From Candidatus Sulfidibacterium hydrothermale (lineage in GTDB: Bacteria; Bacteroidota; Bacteroidia; Bacteroidales; F082): a DNA stretch of 64,000 nt. Positions 40,007 through 47,949 of the stretch are shown piece by piece. The notes under the pieces were generated by a model. The model made no database searches and was not told the origin of the DNA. It saw only the letters and a list, made by a program, of their open reading frames with translations. The position numbers were made by a program, and so were the translations under genes. The stretch covers positions 2,852,001 through 2,916,000 of the forward strand of contig NZ_CP083760.1 in the NCBI RefSeq assembly GCF_020149915.1, in the 5' to 3' direction. Numbering within the stretch: the first letter of the stretch is position 1; every line of letters starts with the position of its first letter.

Positions 40007-41380
40007 TTATCCCTTTTTCCTGCCGGATGACTTCCATTGAAGACCCGTATAATTTTCAGGAGTAATGGCCTTTAATTCTTTTTTTACTTCTTCGCGAACA
40101 TCCAGGTTATCAATAAATTTCCAAACTTCCTGCCGGGTAATCTTTTTGTTGGTCCGGGTCAGTGCCTTAAGGGTTTCGTAAGGCTGCGGATAACGCTCAC
40201 GCCGCAAAATATTCTGAATGGCCTCGGCAACCACCGCCCAATTATCGTTTAGATCGGCTTTCAGTTTTTCTTCATTCAAAATCAGCTTTCCCAATCCTTT
40301 TTTCAGCGAATGCAAAGCAATGAGCATGTGGGCCAGCGGAACCCCAATATTACGAAGTACGGTAGAATCGGTTAAATCGCGCTGCAAGCGCGATACCGGA
40401 AGTTTTCCGGAAAGATGCTGCAACAAAGCATTGGCCACTCCGAGGTTTCCCTCGGCATTTTCAAAATCAATGGGATTTACTTTGTGCGGCATAGCCGACG
40501 AACCCACTTCGCCGGATTTAATCTTTTGCTTAAAATAATCCATGGAAATGTACAGCCACACATCACGGCTCAAATCGACAAGAATAGTATTTATCCGTTT
40601 TAAAGCATCAAACCAGGCCGCCAGATCGTCGTAATGTTCAATTTGTGTGGTCGTCTGCTGACGCCGGATTCCCAGTTGTTTTTCCAAAAAATCATTGGCA
40701 AATTTTCTCCAGTCCACCGACGGATAAGTTACCACATGGGCATTCATGTTTCCGGTAGCTCCGCCAAATTTTCCTGAAAACGGAATACTCTGCAGCAATT
40801 CCAACTGTCTTTCGAGCCGTTCAACAAAAACGAACAGCTCTTTTCCCAATCGTGTAGGAGAAGCCGGCTGTCCATGTGTACGGGCCAGCATCGGAACCGC
40901 TTTCCAGCGGTCAGCCAGGCCGGCCAGTTGCTTTTTCAGGTTTTGAAGAGCCGGAAAAAGAACATTATGATGCGCCTCTTTCAGCATAAGCGGAAATGCC
41001 GTATTGTTAACATCCTGAGACGTTAATCCAAAATGAATGTATTCTTTCAGCTCTCCCAGTCCGGCTGCTTCCATTTTGTCTTTAACAAAATACTCCACCG
41101 CTTTCACATCGTGGATGGTCACTTTTTCTGTCTTTTTAACCGTACGGGCATCTTTTTCAGAAAACTGCTGATAGATTGTCCGCAAGGCATCAAAACGGGA
41201 AGCATCCACATGCTCCAGTCCGGGCAAAGGAAGCCGGCACAAAGCGATAAAATATTCCACTTCCACACGTACACGATAACGGATGAGGGCATACTCAGAA
41301 AAATACTCCGAGAGGGATTTTGTTTTTTCCCGATAGCGGCCATCTATCGGAGAAACAGCGGTTAGCGGCGAAAGCTCCAT
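40007..41380 (-). CDS. purB: Adenylosuccinate lyase
   Basis: 457 residues. Cleaves SAICAR and adenylosuccinate in purine synthesis. The fumarase/aspartase superfamily signature is intact (GSSAMPHKVNPIDFENAEGN), as are TSQDVNNTA and RTHGQPASPTRLG. This is the E. coli-like longer PurB type. A -7 box TACCTTTG lies at 41404-41397 on the - strand. murB follows in the same operon. Confidence 0.97.
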   Translation of the reverse strand: MELSPLTAVSPIDGRYREKTKSLSEYFSEYALIRYRVRVEVEYFIALCRLPLPGLEHVDASRFDALRTIYQQFSEKDARTVKKTEKVTIHDVKAVEYFVKDKMEAAGLGELKEYIHFGLTSQDVNNTAFPLMLKEAHHNVLFPALQNLKKQLAGLADRWKAVPMLARTHGQPASPTRLGKELFVFVERLERQLELLQSIPFSGKFGGATGNMNAHVVTYPSVDWRKFANDFLEKQLGIRRQQTTTQIEHYDDLAAWFDALKRINTILVDLSRDVWLYISMDYFKQKIKSGEVGSSAMPHKVNPIDFENAEGNLGVANALLQHLSGKLPVSRLQRDLTDSTVLRNIGVPLAHMLIALHSLKKGLGKLILNEEKLKADLNDNWAVVAEAIQNILRRERYPQPYETLKALTRTNKKITRQEVWKFIDNLDVREEVKKELKAITPENYTGLQWKSSGRKKG

Positions 41381-41507
41381 GGGTTTTAATTTTTTTCAAA
41401 GGTAAAACTTTTGGATTAACCTTTCAGAAATAAAACCACCTTAAAGGTTAAAAAATCTATAGGCTTGGGGCAGTTTACTTCATATCAAAAAAAGAAAATA
41501 AAAAAAC

Positions 41508-41538
41508 TTGCATATATGTAACGAATACGTTACTTTTG
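41508..41538 (+). promoter_or_regulatory. Promoter with overlapping operator for toxin-antitoxin operon
   Basis: TTG (41508-41510), 20 nt, TACTTTTG (41531-41538). The inverted repeat GTAACGAATACGTTAC (41518-41533; 6-bp arms) fills the spacer and overlaps the -7 box, the expected place for repression by the HTH antitoxin. The -7 box ends 4 nt before the GTG start, so the mRNA would be nearly leaderless. Confidence 0.7.
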
Positions 41539-41542
41539 CCCT

Positions 41543-41872
41543 GTGAGAGAAATCTTGATCACACCGGAATGTTTAGATTTTATAGATCATCAGGGTGAAA
41601 GAATATCAACCAAGTTTTTTCAACTGATTGAGGTGATTACAGAAATAAAAATTGTACATTCAAATTTCATTAAAAAGCTAATAAATACACATTTTTATGA
41701 ACTAAGAATAAAAACAGGTAACGAAATTCGTGTAATCATATTTGCTGTAGATCATGCAAATTTTAATGAATGTACAAAAGCAATTTGTTTAATGGGCTTT
41801 CATAAAAAATCGACAAAAGATTATAAAAAAGCGATTAAGCAAGCAGAAAAAATATTAGAAAAATATTTATAA
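41543..41872 (+). CDS. HigB/RelE-type toxin (Gp49-like, DUF891)
   Basis: 109 residues from a GTG. The RelE-superfamily beta-sheet and basic C-terminus are visible: KKLINTHFYELRIKTGNEIR, then IIFAV, and a terminal Lys-rich helix (HKKSTKDYKKAIKQAEKILE). This is the phage Gp49-like HigB subfamily, probably an mRNA interferase acting at the ribosome. The toxin precedes the antitoxin, as in higBA. The start is uncertain: it lies so close to the -7 box that either the mRNA is leaderless or a TTG at 41555 is used. The gene is AT-rich against its neighbours, in line with transfer. Confidence 0.85.
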   Translation: MREILITPECLDFIDHQGERISTKFFQLIEVITEIKIVHSNFIKKLINTHFYELRIKTGNEIRVIIFAVDHANFNECTKAICLMGFHKKSTKDYKKAIKQAEKILEKYL

Positions 41873-41883
41873 AGCGTAAAATT

Positions 41884-42168
41884 ATGGGGCAGTTAATAAA
41901 AGCGAAAGACATCATTGAAAAAAAATACGGCAAAAAAGGAACTGAATCTCGCGAAAAATTCAGAGATGAAGCTTTTTCATATTATTTTGGAGAAATCATT
42001 AAAACACGCCGAAAGGAATTAAAGCTAAGTCAAAATGATTTAGCGAAAATGATTGGCAAAAAAAGACCCTACATCTCAAGAGTTGAAAATGGTGAAGACA
42101 TCAGAATATCAAATTTTGTATTAATTGCAAATGCTCTTAATTTATCCATTGATCTGACTGCAAAATGA
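41884..42168 (+). CDS. HigA-type antitoxin, XRE-family HTH
   Basis: 94 residues. An N-terminal toxin-binding region precedes an XRE helix-turn-helix (about 35-92: LSQNDLAKMIGKKRPYISRV, ENG, then ISNFVLIANALNLSI). It should bind the inverted repeat at 41518-41533 and neutralise the toxin encoded 11 nt upstream. A dispersed repeat starts about 130 nt after its stop. Confidence 0.88.
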   Translation: MGQLIKAKDIIEKKYGKKGTESREKFRDEAFSYYFGEIIKTRRKELKLSQNDLAKMIGKKRPYISRVENGEDIRISNFVLIANALNLSIDLTAK

Positions 42169-42295
42169 TTAGCGACAACATTCTCCTGTCCATGCATGTA
42201 TGTGTGTAGACTTTTTGGCAGAATAACGCGTACACCTTTCAAAATGTTTAATGTTTTGCATTTCAAATTTTAGGCACTGCCAACTTTAGGCAATG

Positions 42296-42505
42296 GAAGT
42301 ACTTGAAGTGTGAAGTACTTAAAGTGATTATATCTTGTATTTATAACTAATCCCGAAGGGGTTGAACACTGACCTCTGAATAAATTCAGAGTCAATGATA
42401 ATAGTCGTCCCTACGGGACTCCAATGTATCACATCTTATCGGTGTTTGACGCAGATAAGTCCGGAAATTATCGTTCGAGCGGACACTCAAACGATGAAAA
42501 GCGTT
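42296..42505. repeat. Dispersed hairpin-rich repeat, copy A
   Basis: No gene is seen in 42169-42594. This segment is a close relative of 58800-59065 (copy B). Shared blocks are AGTACTTAAAGTGATTATAT, ATAACTAATCCCGAAGGG, TGAATAAATTCAG, GTCCCTACGGGACTCCAA and CTCAAACGATGAAA. Several are perfect small palindromes: CTCTGAAT/ATTCAGAG, GTCCC-TAC-GGGAC, CCCGAAGGG. Copy A lacks about 75 nt present in copy B. No ORF is preserved between copies. Confidence 0.8.
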
Positions 42506-42594
42506 GATACTTTTTTGGGGATTTGTCTTTTTGTTTTTTGGGATTTCGTTTGTGATTTGATTTTTTGTCTTTTGTGGTTTTCCCCTTTAGGCAC

Positions 42595-43848
42595 TTACGG
42601 AATCAAGGTATAACCATACGCCCGTTTTTCTTTTACCAAACGTTGTAACCTTTCGCGGTCTGCCGGGGATAGAATAAAAGGATTGTTACGCAGAATAAGA
42701 ATCCGGATACGGGGACTCTCTGCCAGTTTCCAGGGAAATTGAGACAAATTATTATGTTGTAGATCAAGCTCTTTCAGTTCTTTTAATCCGGAAAGATCCG
42801 GAACATAAAAAAGCTGATTATACCCCAGCCCCACTCGTTGTAAATGCGAAAAGTTTTTGATCCACGAAGGAATTACTTTCAGCTGGTTATGATGAATGTA
42901 CAAATACCGCAATTGCGTCAGATAGCGCATGGAATCAGGCAACACCGAAATGTGATTAAACGAAAGAAAAAGCTGCCGGAGGTTTGTCAGCCTTCCGATA
43001 GCCGGAGGAATTGCTTTCAACTGGTTGTAGTAAAAATCAAGCTGAACCAACCGGTGCAACCGGAAAACTTCTGCAGGAATCGTATCAAACCGGTTTTTAT
43101 AAAAAATAAGGATTCTCAAACTATCGAGATTACCGAAAGATGCCGGAAGCGAAGAAAGCTCATTTTTAGCAAAGTTGAGTTTTTTAGCCGACTGCCATTC
43201 ATCCACATTTTCCAGCAGTTGTTTCAGATGGTTTCCTGCCAACAGGATACTTTTTACCCCACTCAGGTTTTTCACGGCTCGTTTATTCAGCTTCACCGCG
43301 TTAAAGTTCAGGTTTACCTCTTCCAATGCCGTCATTTTCCGGAGAAACCGCGGAATACGTTTTATATGATTGTACTCCATCTCCAGTGTTTTCAGGTTTT
43401 TCAGCCGTTTAATAGAGCGGGGAATTCTCCTGAACCGGTCATGGCTAAGCTTCACAAAGGTAATGGTTGAATTTTTCGGAAACCGGATCTTTTTCAGCGG
43501 ATTATTCGAAAAGACCACATTCCGGAGGCTGTCGCTTTCCAGACAGGAAACCGGGATTTTCTTCAAATGGTTTCCTGAGGCTTTTAATGATCTCACTTTT
43601 TTAAAGCCCGAAATATCCGGCAGTTTTGTGAAATCACAACGGGAAAGATCCAGCACAAAAACAGAATCTTTGTTAGCCGAAGCCAAAAAATGTAACCGTT
43701 CCTGCTGTCTGATCCGGGCCAGAGAATCATTTCTTTTTTGCCAAACCCGGAATAACGAATCGCGCCGCGCGGAAACCGTTTTCAGCTTTTGTGTATACCC
43801 GGCTTTGGCCAGAAACAAAAAGAAAAGAAAGAAAACTATTTTTTTCAT
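42595..43848 (-). CDS. Secreted leucine-rich-repeat protein
   Basis: 417 residues. A signal peptide (MKKIVFFLFFLFLAKAGYTQ) and a short helical region rich in Arg/Asp are followed by about 14 LRRs (about 65-400) of the LxxLxxLxLxxNxLxxIP type, for example LVQLDFYYNQLKAIPPAIGR. LRRs form a curved binding surface; the partner is unknown. It is exported to the periplasm or surface. It is followed downstream by the dispersed repeat region and preceded by the BlaR1-TonB gene on the same strand, with a 54-nt gap. Confidence 0.85.
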   Translation of the reverse strand: MKKIVFFLFFLFLAKAGYTQKLKTVSARRDSLFRVWQKRNDSLARIRQQERLHFLASANKDSVFVLDLSRCDFTKLPDISGFKKVRSLKASGNHLKKIPVSCLESDSLRNVVFSNNPLKKIRFPKNSTITFVKLSHDRFRRIPRSIKRLKNLKTLEMEYNHIKRIPRFLRKMTALEEVNLNFNAVKLNKRAVKNLSGVKSILLAGNHLKQLLENVDEWQSAKKLNFAKNELSSLPASFGNLDSLRILIFYKNRFDTIPAEVFRLHRLVQLDFYYNQLKAIPPAIGRLTNLRQLFLSFNHISVLPDSMRYLTQLRYLYIHHNQLKVIPSWIKNFSHLQRVGLGYNQLFYVPDLSGLKELKELDLQHNNLSQFPWKLAESPRIRILILRNNPFILSPADRERLQRLVKEKRAYGYTLIP

Positions 43849-43902
43849 GTTTCAAAAAAACGCCCAAAAAGGTTGTCTAAAGCAGAGCTTTTGGTAAAAA
43901 GC

Positions 43903-45225
43903 TTATTGAAGAGAAAATTTTACAGGAAGATTAAAACTAACGCGAACCGGTTTTCCATGCTGATAACCGGGAATCCAGTGAGGCATACCCATCAAAGCTT
44001 TTAGCACTTCGTGGTTGATGGCTTCTCTGGCAGCACCGGTCCCTATACTTCTCAGAATCTTAAAATGGGAAATGGAACCATCTTTTTCTACAATAAAATT
44101 TACGAAAACTCTTCCCTCTACCCCGGCTTTTTTAGCTTCTGCCGGATAAGTGATGTTATCCGCCAAGTATTGCATAAGGGCTTTTAAGCCACCGGGGAAT
44201 TGAGGCATTTTTTCAACAACTTGAAAAACCTGGCCGGTATCTGCCTGAGCGGCAATTGCGTTTTGCTCAGCAGGAGTCTGATCCCGAATAACAATCTTTT
44301 TGTCCTGGGTAACCACAGCCACCTGCGGCGAATTATCCGGTACCGGCTGGTCAGCATTGCTGCAGGCAAACAGCGTTAAGGCAATAGCGCATGCCGTAAA
44401 TAATAATTTCACCGGCATCTTTTGGGGGGATTTTTGATTTTTCATCATGATCATCCGTTTTTTTAAAAGTAAATAACTAAAATTATGGGTAATGGGACTG
44501 AACTCAAAACCGCCGGCTTCGCTGAAAAGCAAATGCAGATAGCTGTTTTCGCTACTTTCGGAAACCGTTAGGTCCCTATCGGCAATAAACTCATGGTTTT
44601 CTTTCACCGCTTTTTTGATCAGATACACAAAGGGATTGAACCACTGAAAGATACCGAGTATTTCGAGCCATATTAAATCGAGAGAATGTTTTTGCCGGAT
44701 ATGAATCTTTTCGTGGCAGATAATGGCGGCCGCCCGGGGATTTTCAAATATCGCTTTACGGATAAAAATCAAATGGAAAAAAGAAAATACCGGAAGCTCT
44801 TCGGTGACAAAAACAAATTTTATCCCCGCTTCTGTTTTGGTTTCTGATTTCCGGACCAGCCGGTAAAGGCGAAATAAACTAAACAAAAAACGAAGTGCCA
44901 TAATAAACACACCCAAAAGATAAACATCCCACAGTATAGTTACCAGCGACCATGCCGAGCCGGCAGCAACAGCACTTCCCAGGTCGCCTACCTGTATTTC
45001 GCCGAGCTGCACCGTTAAGAGTTGCCCCAAAGGATTTTGAAAACCGGCAGGAAACAGTGCCGGCAACTGAATCAATGGAATAAAGACCGACAGCAATGTG
45101 GCAAGGAGCAAATAATACCGGTTAAACCGGAAATCGGTTTGTTTTCTGAAGAAAAGGAACCACGCACCGTAAAAAATTCCCAGACTGAGCAGCGACTTAA
45201 CAAAATAAAGCATCAACGGGTTCAT
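43903..45225 (-). CDS. BlaR1/MecR1-type M56 peptidase with C-terminal TonB domain
   Basis: 440 residues from the ATG at 45225 (MNPLMLYFVKSLLSLGIFYG); a longer frame to 45300 overlaps blaI. Membrane helices near residues 5-30, 35-55, 85-115 and about 265-285 flank a cytoplasmic M56 metallopeptidase with the zinc motif HEKIH (ICHEKIHIRQKHS). A periplasmic C-terminal TonB domain (about 345-440: YPAEAKKAGVEGRVFVNFIV) follows. It should sense an envelope signal and cleave the BlaI-type repressor encoded 10 nt upstream. Its TonB tail hints at contact with outer-membrane receptors. The regulon is unknown; no beta-lactamase is adjacent. Confidence 0.88.
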   Translation of the reverse strand: MNPLMLYFVKSLLSLGIFYGAWFLFFRKQTDFRFNRYYLLLATLLSVFIPLIQLPALFPAGFQNPLGQLLTVQLGEIQVGDLGSAVAAGSAWSLVTILWDVYLLGVFIMALRFLFSLFRLYRLVRKSETKTEAGIKFVFVTEELPVFSFFHLIFIRKAIFENPRAAAIICHEKIHIRQKHSLDLIWLEILGIFQWFNPFVYLIKKAVKENHEFIADRDLTVSESSENSYLHLLFSEAGGFEFSPITHNFSYLLLKKRMIMMKNQKSPQKMPVKLLFTACAIALTLFACSNADQPVPDNSPQVAVVTQDKKIVIRDQTPAEQNAIAAQADTGQVFQVVEKMPQFPGGLKALMQYLADNITYPAEAKKAGVEGRVFVNFIVEKDGSISHFKILRSIGTGAAREAINHEVLKALMGMPHWIPGYQHGKPVRVSFNLPVKFSLQ

Positions 45226-45235
45226 GATTTTCAAA

Positions 45236-45613
45236 TTAAAGGTTGTTTTTCTTTTCGATTTCTTCCTGAATAATTCTCTGCATCTCTTCCAGCTCTTCAA
45301 GACTCAGATCTTGGTCCTTCGCAAAAAAGGAGGTAAAAGAACGATAAGAATTACTAAAATAATTCTTGAAAAAATGGCTGAAAAAAGCTTTCCGATAGGC
45401 TTTTTTTGTAATCAGCGGGTAATATTCATAGGTTTTACCCTCCGTCCGGTGCCCCACAAAACCTTTTTTTTCCAAAATGCGAATAATGGTGGAAACCGTG
45501 TTATAGGCCGGCTTGGGGCGGGGTAACTCAGCAATGATATCTTTGACATGGGCTCTTTTCAAATCCCATAGTTTCTGCATGATCTGCTCTTCGGCTTTGG
45601 TCAGTGTTTTCAT
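45236..45613 (-). CDS. BlaI/MecI-family transcriptional repressor
   Basis: 125 residues, the family's normal length. A winged helix (about 5-70: MKTLTKAEEQIMQKLWDLKR, IRILEKKGFVGHRTEGKTY) is followed by a C-terminal dimerisation and proteolysis-sensitive helix region. Forms the classic blaI-blaR1 pair with the gene downstream. Twin 16-bp inverted repeats upstream are its likely operators. Confidence 0.93.
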   Translation of the reverse strand: MKTLTKAEEQIMQKLWDLKRAHVKDIIAELPRPKPAYNTVSTIIRILEKKGFVGHRTEGKTYEYYPLITKKAYRKAFFSHFFKNYFSNSYRSFTSFFAKDQDLSLEELEEMQRIIQEEIEKKNNL

Positions 45614-45629
45614 TTTCCGTTTTATTTAT

Positions 45630-45707
45630 AACTAAAAGTTTAGTTAATTATTGCAAAGAAAGTAAACCTTTTGCAATAAAACAAATTTTTTAACTAAAAA
45701 TTTAGTT
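45630..45707. promoter_or_regulatory. Twin operators of the BlaI-type repressor
   Basis: Two palindromes, AACTAAAAGTTTAGTT (45630-45645) and AACTAAAAATTTAGTT (45692-45707), sharing arms AACTAAA/TTTAGTT with centres 62 bp apart, lie 17 nt and 79 nt before the blaI start. This is the arrangement expected for autorepression by dimers with possible looping. Confidence 0.75.
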
Positions 45708-45812
45708 GTTTTTTTACCGAAGCCAAAACGGACAAAGTTAAGGCACAAGCGGACGTATGTTTGCAGTTTGAAAATAAATTAGGTTATTTTGTTGGAGAGA
45801 GAAAAAAGAAAA

Positions 45813-45967
45813 CTCAACTCGTCCGTGTTGTCCGCCAGAAGGCGGATACCTTACGGCATAAATACGGACGTATTTATTACCGCATTTGTAATGCTTAAGA
45901 CCGGTACAGCAATCCTGTTGATTTTTATTGGAAATCCATCCGCGTTCAAAACGCGGATGAGAGGTAT
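45813..45967. repeat. Direct repeat copy 1 flanking the CoiA-like gene
   Basis: The unit runs from CTCAACTCGTCCGTGTT to GCGGATGAGAGGTAT. It matches 47226-47353 nearly base for base, apart from about 30 extra nt (TCCGCCAGAAGGCGGATACC and following) in copy 1. It ends in a perfect hairpin CATCCGCGTT-CAA-AACGCGGATG (45937-45959). The rest of 45708-46149 shows no gene. Confidence 0.85.
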
Positions 45968-46149
45968 ATCCACTGGACATTCAATGTCAGGTTCTATTCC
46001 AAAAACACAAAATACTTTTGCCAAAAGATGACTGATGTCACCGGAATATTTATTGAGCAGCATAATCTGAAGCTATTTCAAAAGATTTCTGAATTAAGAA
46101 TATGAAGTATGCTATCAGAAAACACAATTTTTAAAATTAATCTTTGACT

Positions 46150-46938
46150 ATGAAATTTGCTCTTGTTAATAATAAGAAAAAAGAAGCGACCAAAGGAGCT
46201 AAAGGAATTTGTCCAGTTTGTGGCTCAGAATTAATTGCCAAATGTGGTAAAATCAAAATAAATCATTGGGCCCATAAAAAAAGTAGCGAATGTGACCCAT
46301 GGTGGGAAAACGAGACAGAATGGCACCGTACATGGAAAAATAATTTTCCAAACGAATGGCAAGAAATTCTACTACCTGATGAAAAAACAGGAGAAAAACA
46401 CATAGCCGATGTTCGTACCAAACATGGTTTAGTAATTGAATTCCAACATTCACACATTGATTCACAGGAACGTATTTCTCGTGAAAATTTTTATAAAAAT
46501 ATGGTTTGGATTGTTGACGGAACCCGGTTAAAAAGAGATTATCCTCGCTTTGTCAAAGGATTGAAAAATAATCTTCGTAAAACAAATAAAAAAGGATATT
46601 TTCAAGTTAATTTTCCAGAAAAATGTTTTCCATCTGCTTGGCTTGAAAGTTTGGTTCCCGTTATTTTTGATTTTTTAGGAATGGAATTAATGGACGACCC
46701 TAATGATTTAAGAAATAAGCTTTATTGTTTATTCCCGAAACAAAATAAAAGAAAAGTTACCCTAGCAATTTTTACACGTGAATCATTCATAAATAATGTC
46801 ATTAATGGCAACTGGTTTAAAAAACAACAAAAACAAAATGCAAAACCTTTAGTACAGAACAAAATTAAAAAGAGAAGAGAAAGTACACATTATTACGACC
46901 CTAAAAAAGGACGACTTGTAAGAAAGTGGCGTTTTTAG
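46150..46938 (+). CDS. CoiA-like competence/nuclease-family protein
   Basis: 262 residues from the ATG at 46150. An N-terminal zinc-ribbon-like element (CPVCGSELIAKCGKIKINHW, then AHKKSSECD) precedes a restriction-endonuclease-like core, HIADVRTKHGLVIEFQHSHI, with the D and E-x-Q residues of the CoiA nuclease site. This is the CoiA family, known for competence in Firmicutes; in Bacteroidota its job is unknown and DNA processing or defence are both possible. The gene is AT-rich and sits alone between two direct repeats with a small membrane-protein ORF downstream, which suggests an acquired cassette. Confidence 0.75.
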   Translation: MKFALVNNKKKEATKGAKGICPVCGSELIAKCGKIKINHWAHKKSSECDPWWENETEWHRTWKNNFPNEWQEILLPDEKTGEKHIADVRTKHGLVIEFQHSHIDSQERISRENFYKNMVWIVDGTRLKRDYPRFVKGLKNNLRKTNKKGYFQVNFPEKCFPSAWLESLVPVIFDFLGMELMDDPNDLRNKLYCLFPKQNKRKVTLAIFTRESFINNVINGNWFKKQQKQNAKPLVQNKIKKRRESTHYYDPKKGRLVRKWRF

Positions 46939-47081
46939 GAAAAAAATACCATAACAACAATTAATAACGATCATATCTTTCTCATTACAACGCCATTATC
47001 ATAAAGTAGTAACACGTAAAACAAAATTAAACAATTCATCAACGACATAAATTATTGTTTAACAACCTAAAATTCATAATT

Positions 47082-47198
47082 ATGCATTTTTTAAGTAGCT
47101 TAATTCCCTTAGCATTGATGGCAGGAATATTTTGGTTATTCCTATACGTTACCCTGCTTATTATCAAAAAAGTATTTCCCTGTAAAAAGCAGAAGTAA
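47082..47198 (+). CDS. Putative small membrane protein (38 aa)
   Basis: Begins MHFLSSLIPLALMAGIFWLF, one transmembrane helix of about 20 residues, and ends in a basic tail (KKVFPCKKQK). It is inside the direct-repeat pocket, 143 nt after the CoiA-like gene. It resembles no family I know. The composition (single helix plus positive tail) is protein-like, but no homology test was possible. Confidence 0.4.
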   Translation: MHFLSSLIPLALMAGIFWLFLYVTLLIIKKVFPCKKQK

Positions 47199-47225
47199 TT
47201 TTCACCTTCGTTTTTTACCGCTTAC

Positions 47226-47353
47226 CTCAACTCGTCCGTGTTTGTAACACGGACGTATTTATTACAGCATTTGTAATGCTTAAAAACCGGTACAGCAATC
47301 CTGTTGATTTTTATTGAAAATCCATCCGCATTTTGAACGCGGATGAGAGGTAT
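47226..47353. repeat. Direct repeat copy 2 flanking the CoiA-like gene
   Basis: Same unit and orientation as 45813-45967. Its left hairpin is perfect (GTCCGTGTT-TGT-AACACGGAC), and it has a right hairpin around CATCCGCATTTTGAACGCGGATG with one mismatch. The two copies bracket about 1.26 kb containing the CoiA-like gene and the small ORF. Confidence 0.85.
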
Positions 47354-47521
47354 GCCTGAATATTTTGATTGTAATGAAAGAAAATGCATTATGCCTTTTC
47401 AACAATGCAATTATTTATTACACATGCCTTTTATAAAAGGCAATATCATGAAACGATCAGTAGCTAAATTAATAAGCTTAGTGTTTTCAACAACATTCAA
47501 ATGTTGTATTTTCTAGAAATC

Positions 47522-47585
47522 CATCCGCGTTTTGAACGCGGATGAGCGGTGTTTTTGTATTAAGGCGCAAGCGGATGCTTACGCC
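47522..47585. repeat. Third partial copy of the flanking hairpin plus a second hairpin
   Basis: CATCCGCGTT-TTG-AACGCGGATG (47522-47544) repeats the right-hand hairpin of the direct repeats. It is followed by GGCGCAAGCGGATGCTTACGCC (47564-47585), a hairpin found again as GGTGCAAGCGAATGCTTACGCC at 47849-47870. No gene is seen in 47354-47949. Confidence 0.7.
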
Positions 47586-47619
47586 AGTTTTAGTTATTCC
47601 TTTTGTATCTTTTGTTTGC

Positions 47620-47760
47620 GGCAGGGGTGGAAGCGGATAGCCCGCAGGGCCCGGGCAGATGGAAGGCTTGCGGAGGCGGGGCGACAGGCGAAGCCCCCGC
47701 AAACGCTTAGCCGACACTGGCCGGGCACGAGGACTATGAGCGGACAACCCGTGATGGCTT
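47620..47760. other. GC-rich structured intergenic element, copy 1
   Basis: Strikingly GC-rich among AT-rich flanks. A GGAAGCGGATAGCCCG block is followed by a nested stem: outer GCCCGG / CCGGGC, inner TTGCGG..GGGGC / GCCCC..CGCAA. Then comes GGACTATGAGCGGACAACCC. The same order (AAGCGG block, closing CCCGG/CCGGG stem, GGGACTATAGCGGA block) recurs at 59357-59510. Candidate structured RNA or mobile palindromic repeat; no ORF of note. Confidence 0.55.
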
Positions 47761-47897
47761 TGTGTGTAAGCCCGCCCAAGTTATAAAAGCATAAGCAAAT
47801 AAAAAGCTAAGGCACTAGCAGATACTCCGCCATTTTTAGGGTTTTTTAGGTGCAAGCGAATGCTTACGCCAATTTAGTGCCGTTTAGTTTTCGGAAT

Positions 47898-47933
47898 AAA
47901 AAAAGCCTTCGCAACGGTTGCGAAGGCTTTTTT
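47898..47933. terminator. Bidirectional terminator downstream of the M3 peptidase gene
   Basis: AAAAGCCTTCGCAA, loop CGG, TTGCGAAGGCTTTT, flanked by A and T tracts; 16 nt after the stop of the - strand peptidase gene. Confidence 0.9.
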
Positions 47934-47949
47934 CTCGGTGATATTGAAA

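Noticed and set aside
47449-47517. 22-codon ORF after ATGAAACGATCAG
   Set aside because: Too short, no clear hydrophobic or charged pattern, lies in repeat-derived DNA.
47532-47786. 84-codon frames over the GC-rich element
   Set aside because: The sequence is better explained by nested inverted repeats; translation is low complexity.
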